Shown: positions 23,755-35,924, counted from the stretch's first letter. The stretch is DNA of 37,500 nucleotides from Neocallimastix lanati (nom. inval.) (GCA_016946835.1 JACVTC010000027.1:1095001-1132500); one strand, 5' to 3'. The notes: generated from the sequence alone by a model not told the origin. Numbers and translations are program-made.

Positions 23755-26700
23755 ATGGCTGAACAAAAAATTAAAAAGAGTAAAAGTATTGCTAAAAAGA
23801 TAAAAAAGAATATCTTATCAACATGTATTAAATCTTCAAAAGTAAAAGATTGTATAAAGCATGATAAACATGATTTAGATAATATTGATAATGGTACTTT
23901 ATCTTTTGATACTTCCAAATATTTGAAGAAAAAGAATTCTACAGCAAATACTATAAATACAATAAATAGTGGACATTCAAATACAAGAACAAAATTACCA
24001 CATATTAGTGGGATAGATAATTCTGAATCTTATTTAAGAAGGAAAACTCAAACTTCAATTAAAACAAGTGAAACTTTAGTTAAAAAAAAGGATAAAGGAA
24101 AGGAAAAAGCTGAATCGTTTAAACAACCAGAAATTAATGATGTTGAATCCAGAGAATCAGAGGATGATACTCCACTCTCTCAATATGTTTCAAAAAGTAA
24201 ACAATCCCTAGTTCCATCAAATAAGTATGAAACTGGTGCTAGTACATCAAACAGCACTTTTAAGCTGAAGCCAAATCCAATTCGTCAAGAATCCGCTGAT
24301 TCAAAAGTTTCATTTTATACAGCTAATAGTGGTGTAATTGGTACCGCTCCTTCTTTGAAAAAGGAAGATATTATTCAAGAAGAAGAAGAAGAAGTAAATG
24401 ATGATTTAAAAATTAATAATGCTAAAAATCCAATTATTCCAATGCCAACTCCTGTTGGATCAAAAATGGATGAAATCAACAATTCCATTTCTATTCCAGC
24501 TAAAATGGAACCAACCAAAAGTGATATGGCTTTTCATATTGATGAAAAATATGCTAATCAATATATTCCAATGCCCCTTCCAACGGATTCATCAAGTATA
24601 ACTGAAGAATTCTCAAAAATGGATTTATCATCATCAGAATATATTATTGAAGAAATTGTAACTGAAGAAATTATTAATGGTAAAAAGAGAATTACTACTC
24701 AAACAATTACTAGAAAAGCCCCTCCAAAGGTAAAATATCCATTGGAAAAGAAAACCATCAAAATGCCGGTAGCGGTGGGTTCAAAGGCTGAAAAAATTAA
24801 AATTCCACCTAAAATGAAACCAACTACCAATGAAAGCTCGGCGGATATTGAAGGTTTTGTGGACATGCCAATGGCTCTTCCAAAACCAGTGAATGCTAAA
24901 CCGGATATCTATACTTCGAGTAATAGTAATATTCCAAATTTGGTTGAAACTGAATTAAATTCACCATTATCAAAAATTGTAGATAATGATGAACAGCGGC
25001 CATCTGCCATTTCAATGCCTTCTATTCCGGTTGTTGGAGAAATAAAACAAAATGTTAATCCAGAAAGCCATGTTATTGGACATGCCATCGTCAATTCACC
25101 TAAAATGAGTGAAGAAATATTACCCCAACTGTCCGTTGAGCCAGGTTTTAATTTCACTAGTAATCGTATTGATACTGGTAATCAAAATAATAATTTAAAG
25201 TCCGCTGAACCCAAATTTAATGTTAATCTCGTTTTTGAAAATAATGGTCCTGTTTTAATGCCTAAACCAGCCAATAATCCTATTAATCAAGTTTTGGATG
25301 ATTTAACCTCTCCAACAATTCCTAATTTAGCATCCAATGATGTTGAAGTGATGAAGACAGCTGCACAAAAGGGATACTTGGAAATTCCACAACCATTACC
25401 TCCAAGTGCTTTTGAAGACAGTGATAATGATGATAACAGAAGTGATATAAGTCATGGAAGTAGAAAAAAAATGGTTAGTTCTCCAAAAGTTTTAAATGCA
25501 GATGAAGAACTTAACCTAAAAAAACATTTAGACGATAAGGCAAAATTGGAACATGAAGAAGCAATAAAAAATGAAAAACCATTAGGTAAAATTTCAATGC
25601 CAAAAACGCCATCAACCTTCTATAAAAATAATAATGTTTCTGATGATGAAAAAATATTATTAAAGGATCAAAATTCCGATATTTTAATAAAAGAAATTAA
25701 ACCAGAAGATCATAAGGATCGTGAGGTGGCCATTGAATCCGATGCTAGTGACGATGAAGACAAGTTACTTAAAATTAAGCAACAATATGAACAAAAGAAA
25801 TTAGAATTAGAAAAAAAAATTGCTAGTATGAATAATACTGTCCTATTATCGGTAAGAAGACCTTTAATTTTTTTTTTTTTTTTTTATTTCTATTCTTTTT
25901 AATATTTCTAATTGATAATATTATATATTATAAATTTATATAATTATATTTTAATTTATATATTATATTAAAAATTGACATTTATATTTATGTTTATATT
26001 TATATTTATATATTTATGTATTTATATATATTTATATTTATATATTGTATTATATAATTATTTTTATTTATATATATATATATATTTATATATTATATTA
26101 TATATATATTTTATATTATATATATATATCTATTTTAATTTTTATATTTATATATTATATATTATATATTTATTTTTATTTTTATTTATATATTTATAAT
26201 TTATATATTTATTTTTTATTTTTATTTTTATATATTTCATTAACTTATTTGATCATTAATTCATATTAATTATAAAATAGCCTGTACTTGAGGAAGATGA
26301 TAAAAAAGATATTGAAAAAGATATAGAAGCTATAATTAGAGGTTATATTAATGATGATATTAATGATGGTATTTATGATGATATTAATGATGATATTAAG
26401 GATGACTTAAAAAGAGATATAGAAAACGATAGTAAAGAAGATATTAAAGAAAATATAACAGAAACAATTAGAGAAAATATAACGGAAAATATGAATAATA
26501 ATGTTGAAGAAGATATTGAAGATATTGAAGTTTCTGAAGGAGTAGTTGATGATTCTGAAGAAGATGCTGAAGAATCTGAAGAAAATGTTGAAGAATCTGA
26601 AGAATCTGCAGAAGAATCTGAAGAAGATATTGAAGAATCTGAAGAAAATGTTGAAGAATCTGAAGAAAATGTTGAAGAATCTGAAGAAGATGTTGAAGAA

Positions 26701-28776
26701 TCTGAAGAAGATGTTGAAGAATCTGAAGAAGATGTTGAAAGATCTGAAGAAAATGTTGAAGAATCTGAAGAAGATGTTGAAGAAAATGTTGAAGAATCTG
26801 AAGAAAATGTTGAGGATTCAGAAGAAGTAGTTGAAGAATCTGAAGAAGATGATGAAGACAATGAACAAGGTGTTAAGAAAGACATAAAAGAAGTAGTTAT
26901 TGAAAATAAAGAAAATAAAGAAAAGAAGAAAAAGAATGAATTCAAGAATCAATTTACTTATTCAATTAAGAAAAATCAACAAATAGTGTCAAATACTATG
27001 TCAAATGTTATAAATAAGGTTAAAACCTTTGAAAATAATTGGGATAATAAATCAAGATCAAAAAAGAATGAAATGATTACTGAAGTTGAGGTTGAAAAGC
27101 AAATCAATCCAACCACTGAAACTCAAAATGAAAATATTCAACAACCATATGATACCAATGAATCACGTATTGAAAGTACAAAGAAAACAAATGGTACTAA
27201 AGGTATTAAAAGTTTCTTCGGATTCGGTAAAAAGGATAAAAAAGATAAAAAGGAAATAAAAGATGAAAAGAATAAAAATAAGGAAGAAGATATTCAGGAA
27301 TTACCAGAAGAAGATGATAACAATGTTAAAACAGTAATAAAGAAAAATTCTTCTGAAGGATCTCATTCGACATTTTCATCAATAAGACGTTTTGTTACTA
27401 ATCCAAAGCGTCGTACAAGTAGTAAATCACAAACCTCTTTTAAATCAAAAGAATCATCAAATGCTGAAACAGCCATAGCTTCTGAAATCCCACCAAAGAC
27501 TGAAATGATTAATGAAATAAATACTCTTAATTCTCCAGTTGAAACTAATACTTCAGAAGTAATAATCAACAATAAGGTCAAGCCATTAGCAATGCCAATT
27601 AAGAAACCGGCTATTTTAAAACCAACTGGTGATATGAATCATGTTATTGCTGATATACAAGCACAAGCTAAAGTCCCAGCTAAATTTGAAATTCCAATTG
27701 AAGCTCTTGAACAAGTTGAAAAAGAAAACTTTGTTAGTAGAGAAGTAAAGGATAAGAATAAGAATAAGGATATAAATAAGGAGAAGGTTAAAGTTAAGAG
27801 TAGTAAAGCTACTATTCATAGAACTAGTAGCAAGGCTAAAACTAGATCTACTTCTTCTATTTCCTCATCATCCTCAGTTTCCTCAGCTTCCTCAGTTTCC
27901 TCTGCTTCATCAGTTTCATCTGCTTCATCATGCTCATCTTATTCATCATCATGCTCATCTTGTTCATCTTATTCTTCATCATCATCGACTTCTTCAAATT
28001 CTGATGACAATAAAGTATTAGGTCATATTGTAAATAATAAGAAAATTAGCAATTCTAATATGAATGGTAATGTTTCTACTCTTTCTAAAACTGGAACTAC
28101 TATACCAATTAATGTGGATAATGAAAATTTAACAAGAAATTATACCAATGGTAGTGTTGACAATGATGATTTCGTATCTATTATGATGGTTCAGCGTATG
28201 CTTTCAACCTCTGTTGATCGTGCCACATCACCAGTTCCAGAAGTTACTTCACCTGTCCTTAATCCATATAGTTATGTAGATGTAGAAGCTGAAAAAAGAA
28301 AATCTTACACTAAACCAACAGCTGTTGTTACTACAGTCAATCCACTTTCTAAGGAAGATTCTATCGATTCTCCAAGAAGTACTGTTATTTACAAATTTGA
28401 AGATAAACCAAAGATTGAAAAATCTATCCTTTATAGAAATGAATATTCCTCAAGATCTCCTGGTAGTTTACCTGTAATCAAAGAAGATGATGAAAACATA
28501 GATATATCTAGAAAGAATACAAATGATTATACATCAAAGCAGAGAATGAACAAATTAAATCTTGATAATTTCAAAGAAAAGATAGAAACTGATACAGAAA
28601 ATAATAAACAATCTACTCTATTTGATTCTGATTTACTACAAATGTTTGAAGATATTCATAATTTATCCTTAGATGATATCACTACCCGTTATTCAAAACC
28701 AAGTATGATTCAATGTGATGTTGGACCATCATTCTTGGATGAAGTTATGGGAAGTTTATCTATGAATAATCATTAA
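23755..28776 (+). CDS. Large low-complexity protein with MPxP motifs (1530 aa)
   Basis: Two exons, 23755-25851 and 26281-28776, joined by a 429-nt GTAAGA..TAG intron (TCG|CCT, phase 0) of almost pure TA-rich repeats; total 1530 aa. I do not recognise a folded domain. In order: a Lys-rich start (MAEQKIKKSKSIAKKIKKN), Ser/Thr-rich linker, then a hydrophobic-x-MP-x-P motif recurring roughly at residues 225 (IPMPTPVGSK), 270 (IPMPLP), 335 (IKMPVAVGSK), 369 (VDMPMALP), 419 (ISMPSIPV), 500 (LMPKPA), 612 (ISMPKTP) and 1137 (LAMPIKKP). Near 295-310 is EEIVTEEIINGKKRITTQTI; a coiled-coil-like KIKQQYEQKKLELEKKI ends exon 1. Exon 2 has an acidic SEE[DN]VEE heptad tract (~792-890), a basic FFGFGKKDKKDKKE segment, a Ser-rich run with Cys and Ala (~1220-1273), and a more ordered C-terminus (LLQMFEDIHNLSLDDI, GPSFLDEVMGSL). 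Probably an intrinsically disordered scaffold or cytoskeletal/polarity protein; that role is a guess. Confidence 0.85.
25852..26280 (+). other. Intron of the 1530-aa protein gene
   Basis: Donor GTAAGA at 25852 and acceptor AAAATAG ending 26280 keep the frame. The body is poly-T then TATATTTA repeats. Both exon ends read as polar coding sequence, and the intron's own frames give only Ile/Tyr/Phe/Leu. Confidence 0.85.
26557..26850 (+). repeat. Coding 21-bp minisatellite (SEE[DN]VEE heptads)
   Basis: About 14 tandem copies of TCTGAAGAAGATGTTGAAGA-like 21-bp units, in frame, encoding acidic heptads. One unit is extended by VEE. The antisense frame across it (Ser/Asp/Thr-rich) is an artefact of the repeat. 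Confidence 0.9.
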
Positions 28777-29010
28777 ATTAAATTATATTAAATTAAATTA
28801 AATTAAATTAAATTAAAGAGAGGAATAAAAATAACAAAAGAAAAAAAAAAAGAAAATAATAAAATAATAATAAAAAAAAAATGGAGGAAAAATCAATGGA
28901 TAAAAAATATAAAGTTGGAAAATAAAATAAGATAAAATAAGATAAAATAAGATAAAATAAGATAAAATGAAATAAAATAAAATTAAATTAAATTAAATTA
29001 AATTAAATTA
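28774..29010. repeat. AAATT pentamer and AAAATAAGAT decamer repeats
   Basis: AAATT units directly abut the stop codon of the 1530-aa gene, followed after ~110 bases by about five AAAATAAGAT units and a second AAATT block. They lie in the probable 3'UTR. Confidence 0.8.
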
Positions 29011-29833
29011 AAGAATAAAATAATTAAAAAAAAAAAAATAAAATGAAATAGTTTACAAGAAAATAAAATAAAAAAAGAAGATTAATTTAAGTTTAATTCT
29101 GTAATAATTGTCTTTTACATTTATCATTTAATATTTTTATACACTATTAATAATTAAAAAAAAAAGTTAAATAAAATAAAATGAAATAAAATTAAATAAA
29201 ATGTTTATTTTAAAATATATTACTTAAAAATATATCTATAGAAATAATTAAAAATATATATAATACATATATTATATATATATTTTTTTATTTCAATTTA
29301 AAGAAATAATTGTTTTAATTTCTATTTAGCAATGACTATATAAATATATAAAAAAAAAAAAAAGTGTTATATATATTAAAAAAGTAAAAACAATTTTTTT
29401 TATAATATTTTATTTTAATATATATATTTATTAATAAAAATATTCTATTAATTAATATATATATACACATAAATATTAAAAAAAATTTTTTTTATTATAA
29501 TTAAATATTATCATATAAAGTTTTATTATTAAAAAAAGTTAAAATAAAATACAATGAAATAAAATAGTATTATTTTATTTTATATTTATAAAAGAAGAAA
29601 AAGAAAAGAAAAGAAAAGAAAAGTTATAATGATAATAATAATAATCCTTGTTTTTTTTTTTTTTTTTTTTTGCTATTTATTTAAAAGTGTGGTTAAGTAA
29701 TTCGTCGTAAATATAATATTTTATATTACATTTAAAAACAAAAAATTAAATCATAAAACAAAAAAACAAAAAAACAAAAAAATATATACTCATATATAAA
29801 TATTAATATATAATATTAACAAATAATATTAAA

Positions 29834-29920
<87 letters not shown>

Positions 29921-30236
29921 TTAATATTTTATTTCCTTTCCTAGGTCATTAACTAAAAAGTATCATAATAAAATTTTTTTATTTTTATATATAATAATTA
30001 TTACTATTTATTATTATTTATTATTTTTTTAAAAAAAAAAAAAAAAGGTAGCAATATAATAATATATATATACCAAACCATATATCTTAACATATATTTT
30101 AAAAGAATATTGATTATTAGTTATTTTGATAGAACATAAGATGATGGAATAAAAAATTAGAAAATTCTTTTATTCATCATTATTTATTGTTATGAATTAT
30201 CTTAAATAAATTAATTAAAAAATAATGTGGATTAGT

Positions 30237-30267
<31 letters not shown>

Positions 30268-30288
30268 GGATATTTTTTTGGATAAATA

Positions 30289-30327
<39 letters not shown>

Positions 30328-31024
30328 ATATAATATAATATAATTTTTATTAATAAATTTTTTTTTTTTTTCTTTTTTTTTTTTTGATCAATTTAAAATT
30401 TTGTATAAAAAAAAAGGTTTTCTTTTTTTTCTTTTTTTTCTTTTTTTATTTCTTTATTTTTCATTTTTTTATTTTTTTTTAATTTTCGAATATTATATAA
30501 TTGTAATAAGAAAAAAAAATAATTAATAAATTTTCAAATAAAAAGTATATTTCAATTTTTTTTTTTTTTTTTTTTTTTTATTTGTTTCGGTTTGTTTCAT
30601 TTTTATAATATAAATATGTTAATATTAAAATAATAATAATAATAATAATAATAATAATTATAATAATAATAATAATAATAATTTTATCAATTCTTAAATA
30701 AATAGATATCAAGTTAATTATTGAAAATATATATATACTATTTTTTTTTTTATTTATAATAATAACTAATTTATATATTTTTTATATATTTATGTATACC
30801 TATTTTTTTTTTTTTTTTTTTTTTTGAAATATATATATTTTAAATTAGGAAGACCTTAAATTTAGAATTATTCCAATTTCATTTTAAAAATTAATAATTT
30901 AACAACAACAATAATATATATCTGTAAAAAAAAAAAAAGAAAAAAAGACAAAGAAATAAAATATTTTTTTTTTCTTTTTTAAAAAAAATATATATATATA
31001 ATAGAATATATAATATATAATAAA
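28777..31024. other. Intergenic, 2.2 kb
   Basis: No gene seen. The left end is the 3' flank of the large gene, with AAATT pentamers (28774-28816 and 28980-29010) and a 10-bp AAAATAAGAT repeat (about 28924-28968). Further on are an AAT/ATT hairpin (29834-29926), AAAC repeats (29757-29780), T-runs, (AAAT)n at 30288-30330 and (AAT)n near 30630-30680. The stretch 30840-31024 should hold the promoter/5'UTR of the kinase-like gene. Confidence 0.75.
29834..29926. repeat. (AAT)n/(ATT)n inverted microsatellite
   Basis: About six AAT units run straight into about 25 ATT units, forming a perfect inverted repeat with arms of ~18 bases at the junction (~29851). Confidence 0.9.
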
Positions 31025-31570
31025 ATGACCAAAAACAAAAGTAGTAATGATGAAAAAATTTTATATATTTTAAGAGGGTTACCAGGTTCAGGTAAATCGT
31101 CACTTGCTAAAACTATTATGAATAGTCATGGTAAAAGAGGCGTCGTTTTATCGGCTGATGATTATTTCTTAGTCAACGGTAAATATGAATATGATCCCTC
31201 TAAAATTGGAGAGGCTCATTTATTCAATCAGGAAAGTTGTAGAGAAAAATGTGAAAAAGGCGTAAGCCCCGTCATTATTGACAACACAAATGTTAAGTGT
31301 TGGGAAGCTAAAGTATATGTGGAAATCGCTCTCCACTACGGTTATAAAATTGAAGTTCGTGAACCGGAGACCCCATGGTGGAAAAATAGAGACCCTGAAA
31401 AATTGGCTCGAAAAACGCTTCATGGGGTTCCCCTTAAAAAAATTAAAGGAATGTTGGATCGATGGGATGATGATTTTTCGGTGGAAGCTATCCTAAACTC
31501 TGAAGCTCCTAATAGAAATGTTTATCCATCCAATGTTAACAATATTAACAACCACAATAACAACAGCTAC

Positions 31571-31634
<64 letters not shown>

Positions 31635-31690
31635 GACATGCCAATAATTATTATCATGGTCGTAGTCACAGATATGGAAAATCATCATGA
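31025..31690 (+). CDS. N4BP2L-like P-loop (AAA_33) kinase-fold protein
   Basis: Intronless, 221 aa. It closely follows the N4BP2L1/N4BP2L2 kinase-like domain, a P-loop fold related to polynucleotide kinase. Walker A GLPGSGKS at residues 18-25, preceded by the typical ILYILR strand; VLSADDYF (41-48); EYDPSKIGEAHLFNQ; a lid/Walker-B-like strand SPVIIDNTNVKCWEAK (81-96); EVREPETPWWKNRDPEKLAR; and HGVPLKKIKGMLDRWDDDFS. The fold ends near residue 155. The rest is low complexity, with a ~21-residue Asn run encoded by an (AAT)n microsatellite and a short HGRSHRYGKSS tail. N4BP2 relatives have been linked to 5'-polynucleotide kinase activity; whether this small protein is active and on what substrate is unknown. 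The ATG at 31025 lies directly before the conserved strand, so the start is credible. Confidence 0.9.
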
Positions 31691-31970
31691 TGGATAGTTG
31701 TAACGTTAGTTAATAAAAAAAAAATAATAATAATTTAGTAAATATTATAAGAGAGAAAAGGCTAAATGTTAACTCATGGAAAAAAAAAAAAAAATAATGA
31801 TAATGATAATTATAGACATCCAAATTTATTAAATGTTATTTATTATTATTATTATTATTATTACTTTGAATATAGAGAAATAACGAAAGATAATAATAAT
31901 AATAATGTAATAAATAATAATAAAAATAACATTATTATTATTATTATTATCTATCTATTTATCTTTTTAA

Positions 31971-32010
<40 letters not shown>

Positions 32011-32307
32011 TTCTTAATATTTTATATTTTATTTTTTTTTTTTTGTAATAATTTTAATTTTTAAAAGTGGTTTAAAGTTTTTTTTAATTTTTATATAAAT
32101 ATACCCATATCCGATATATAACCCTATCTTTTAATAATTAATTAATAATTTATAATTTTTATTTATTTGTGTGTGTATTTATTATCAACTAATATTATCT
32201 TTTTTTTTTTAAAGACCAATTAATTTTTTTTTTTTTTTTTTTTATATCAGTAGTAATAGTTTGTTAGTTGTTAGTTATTAACCTCTTAGTATAATTGAAA
32301 TATAAAA

Positions 32308-32352
<45 letters not shown>

Positions 32353-32508
32353 TTTTAAATTTATTTATATATATTTATATATACGGAATAGAGAAGAGAA
32401 TCATAATAATTTAAGAAATAAATAAAAATAAATAAATAAATAAACATAAATAAAATAAATAAATAAACATAAATAAAATAAATAAAAAAAAAAAACAAAA
32501 TATATGAA

Positions 32509-32544
<36 letters not shown>

Positions 32545-32863
32545 TTTTATCAATAGTAAATGTATTAATAGTTTATTATTTTTTTATTATTATGACTTAT
32601 TATTAATTGTTATATTTGATATGACATGGTTATTAAATATATTAATAATTTATAGTTTATTATTATTATTGTTGTTGTTATATTAGATATTACAAGTTAT
32701 TATTTTTAGTATACATGTGTAGGAGTGTTTTGAAATATTTAAATATATAAATAATTAAATAAATAAATAATATATATATATATATAAATGTAGAAGTTTT
32801 TTTTTTTTTTTTTATTATTACAAAAAAAAAAAAAAAAAAAAAAAAACTTGGTAAAACTATTTT
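31691..32863. other. Convergent intergenic region
   Basis: 3' flanks of two converging genes. It holds (TTA)n, (AT)n at 31978-32000 and 32512-32536, T-runs (32041, 32226, 32310-32344), and A-runs. AATTATAGACATCCAAAT at ~31807-31824 resembles AATAGACATGCCAAT in the 3' end of the upstream gene (~31631), possibly a small duplicated tail. No gene seen. Confidence 0.7.
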
Positions 32864-34750
32864 TTAATAAGTAATCGTTTGATTATTTTTCGTTTCAAAC
32901 GTTAAATGTTTCAATGGATCGCTGCCATGGGATTGGGTTTCCTTTTTTGAAGAATAAATACCATACTTTAAAGTATTCTTTTTAGCAATAATATTTACAA
33001 AGCGGGCCTTCGTTTTAAAGCAAACAATATTACAAACTTTGGCTTTCATCTCATAAACGACGATGGAATCAATTTTAATGAGGGGATAGAGATCACCATA
33101 AACATACGTATTTTTAGAATCATCGGTAAGTTGTTTCATTAGATCAACGGCTAATTCCGTTTCATCATATATTTTTGTACCAATTTGTCCGGCGTCTCGA
33201 TAGTTTCTTTTATAGTAATCTACGGAAAAATATTCTTTACCATTGGTCTCTTTAATAATACCTTGATAAATCCATATATTTTTATTTTTTTGTAATAAGG
33301 AATACAGGGATGACTTCTCATCCAAATTTTTAACGTAATCTCGAATAAGCATCTTTAAATGTTGATCAATCCTTTTCACTTGATCCAGGAAGTATTTAAT
33401 TTCATCATTTTCTTTACCATTAATTTCATAATAAAAATTAGAACTAGTAAATTTTAATTGTTTATTGATATGATAATGACGCATGGGGAGTGTCATTTCC
33501 TCCAAATTTATAGTAAAATCAGAATGATTGCTATCACTCAACGATATTTCATCATCATTATCGGTTGATCTATTGATTGGTCCTATGTAAACTGGGGCAC
33601 CATTACTACTTTTTATATTTATAATAAATAAATTATTAATTTCTTTAAGTGGGAAAACTCTTTCTAAGGAAATTTCACTTAAAAATTCAGAAAAATCGAC
33701 TTTTGAATTATAGTAACGTAAGAGCTCCTTACACTGCTCTAACGGTGAATTATTATTATTATTATTATTATTATTTTTATTAATAATTCCATATTTTAAA
33801 GTATCCTTCTTCACGAATATATCAGCAAAATAGACTTTAGGCTTAAAAGTAAGAACGAACTTATCATTTATTTTTTTTTCATAAATGGTAATTGAATAAA
33901 TCTTAATAATTGGATAAATATCACCACTGACGTATATATTTTTAGTATCATCTGCCAATTGGTCCATTAAATCTGTGGCCAATTCTTCTCCATGATATAT
34001 CCGTGTACCAATTTTAAAATCTTTATTAAATGATTTTTTACTGTAATTAATAGATAGATATTCTTTATCACCACTTTCATAAATTATACTGAAATAATGC
34101 CAATTCTTTTTATATTGATTTACTAATTCATAAATTGGAGAGTTCGATTTAATATTTGTAATATAATTTTGAATGAGTTTTTTTAAATGGTCATCAAGCA
34201 TTCTGACTTGGTCTATAAATCGTTTTATTGGGCCTTTTTCGTTTCCTGTAAGCGCGTAAAAAAAATCTGTTTTGACATAATTTAAATTTTCATTTAAATG
34301 GGTATGACGCATAGGGATGGTCATTGTGTCCATGTTAATAAAGAAATCATCATCCATATCATCCGAAATAATTCTAATAAGAGGTCCCATAATAATTCGT
34401 TCTTTTGAAGAATTATTTAAAACCATTTCATAATATCTTTTAACATTTTTATTTGGTAGAACCGTTTTAATTGAAATATTTTTAAGAAAATCTAAAAATT
34501 TATTATTTGTATAATAATTACTTAATTGATTTTTAAAATAATTAATACGATCACTATATGTATAGGTAATTGATTTTTTTTTATCAATAGTTTCTGTAGT
34601 CTTATTATTTAAAGAATTAACACTATCGATATTACTTGAATCATCAGAAAAACTTTTTTTTTCTTTTTTAATATTAAATTCTAAAAATTCAGTGGTTAAA
34701 TCATTTATAAGTATTTGATCTTCAGTTGTTATGTAATTATTTAAATTCAT
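32864..34750 (-). CDS. Protein with tandem duplicated unknown domain (628 aa)
   Basis: A single uninterrupted frame; ATG at 34750-34748, stop at 32866-32864. After a ~65-residue polar N-terminus there are two homologous ~260-residue halves, about 70-322 and 337-605, separated by an Asn run (~326-334) encoded by a TTA/ATT microsatellite. Shared landmarks in both halves: GP[LI]xR, MT[IL]PMRHxH[LI]N, F[IL]DQV[RK]x[LI]D[DQ]HLK, a GT[RK]IYxxxELAxDLM[DK]QL[AT]DD[TS]KN block, GD[IL]YP[IL]IKI, V[YN]xxDI/NI and a closing KK[DN]TLKYGI strand. I cannot assign a family. The mix of beta strands around a conserved helix (FLDQVKRIDQHLK) and a beta-rich end could suit an OB-fold-type nucleic-acid-binding module of viral origin, but that is speculation. 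No signal peptide or membrane helix. It is intronless and ends facing the intronless kinase-like gene ~1.2 kb away. Confidence 0.88.
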   Translation of the reverse strand: MNLNNYITTEDQILINDLTTEFLEFNIKKEKKSFSDDSSNIDSVNSLNNKTTETIDKKKSITYTYSDRINYFKNQLSNYYTNNKFLDFLKNISIKTVLPNKNVKRYYEMVLNNSSKERIIMGPLIRIISDDMDDDFFINMDTMTIPMRHTHLNENLNYVKTDFFYALTGNEKGPIKRFIDQVRMLDDHLKKLIQNYITNIKSNSPIYELVNQYKKNWHYFSIIYESGDKEYLSINYSKKSFNKDFKIGTRIYHGEELATDLMDQLADDTKNIYVSGDIYPIIKIYSITIYEKKINDKFVLTFKPKVYFADIFVKKDTLKYGIINKNNNNNNNNNSPLEQCKELLRYYNSKVDFSEFLSEISLERVFPLKEINNLFIINIKSSNGAPVYIGPINRSTDNDDEISLSDSNHSDFTINLEEMTLPMRHYHINKQLKFTSSNFYYEINGKENDEIKYFLDQVKRIDQHLKMLIRDYVKNLDEKSSLYSLLQKNKNIWIYQGIIKETNGKEYFSVDYYKRNYRDAGQIGTKIYDETELAVDLMKQLTDDSKNTYVYGDLYPLIKIDSIVVYEMKAKVCNIVCFKTKARFVNIIAKKNTLKYGIYSSKKETQSHGSDPLKHLTFETKNNQTITY

Positions 34751-34803
34751 ATTTGAACAATATAAATTTTATCAAATATTTCTAATATTATATAAATAAA
34801 TAA

Positions 34804-34843
<40 letters not shown>

Positions 34844-35924
34844 CAAAAAAGAAAGGATATATAATTATAATCTGAAAAAAATACAAAATAAAATAAATAA
34901 GAATAAAATAAAATTAAATATTTAAATATAAATATAAATATAAATATATAAATAAATATATAAATAAATATATAAATAAATAAATAAATTAAAAATTTTA
35001 TTATGGATAATTAAACTATAAATATTATCTTTCTTTTTATAATCTTTTATATAAATATTATTAATTCATCTATATAATTATTAAATTTATTTATTTATTC
35101 ATTTTATTTATTTATTTATATTTATTTATTTATTTTAATTTATCTATTTTATTATATATTATCGATATAACTTATTATTATTAAACCTTTTTAAAAAGTT
35201 TTTTTTTTTATTTAATATATAAAAAAAAAAAAGGTTTAATAAAAAATCTTTTTAAATAGTATATTAAAATATTATTGTATTACATCGTACAAAAAAAAAA
35301 AAAAAAAAGGCTATAAAAAGTAGAGTGGTAATAAAATCTATCAATATATAAATATTTATAAATTATTATTAAATAGTATTATTAATAATATTATTATTTC
35401 TTTCTTTATATTTATATATATTGATATTTTTACAATGTTAAGTAAAGATTATTATCACCTATTTTTTTTTTACTACATATTACACCATAAAAATTATAGA
35501 ATTCATCTAATAACTATTGCATTTCATTTTTATTATTATTATTATTATTTTGATCTTTTTAAAAATGAAAATAAATTTAATTAATTATTTAGTAGATATT
35601 AAACTTTATTAATATTCAAACTGTTTTTATTATATAATAAAGTTTTAAAATTAATTATAAAAAAATTTTTTTATTTTTTTTTCTTATACCTTCATATATT
35701 ATATAAAACATAAAATATTAAATATTAAATATTAAATACCATTTATAATTAAATATTAATAAATATTTATTTATTATTTTATAATATAGTATAGTATTAT
35801 AAATAAAAAATATAATTATAATTAATAATTAGTAAACTTCAATATTACTATAAATTATTATATTAAAATTTTTAATAATTATTACATGTTTATAAATATA
35901 TATAATATTACAATTTAATTATTT

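Noticed and set aside
25975-26269. Open plus-strand frames of Ile/Tyr/Leu/Phe
   Set aside because: They lie inside the intron of the 1530-aa gene and are pure TATATTTA repeat.
26373-26945. 190-codon antisense frame rich in Ser/Asp/Thr
   Set aside because: It is the complement of the acidic heptad repeat in the plus-strand exon. The repeat unit keeps the opposite frame open automatically.
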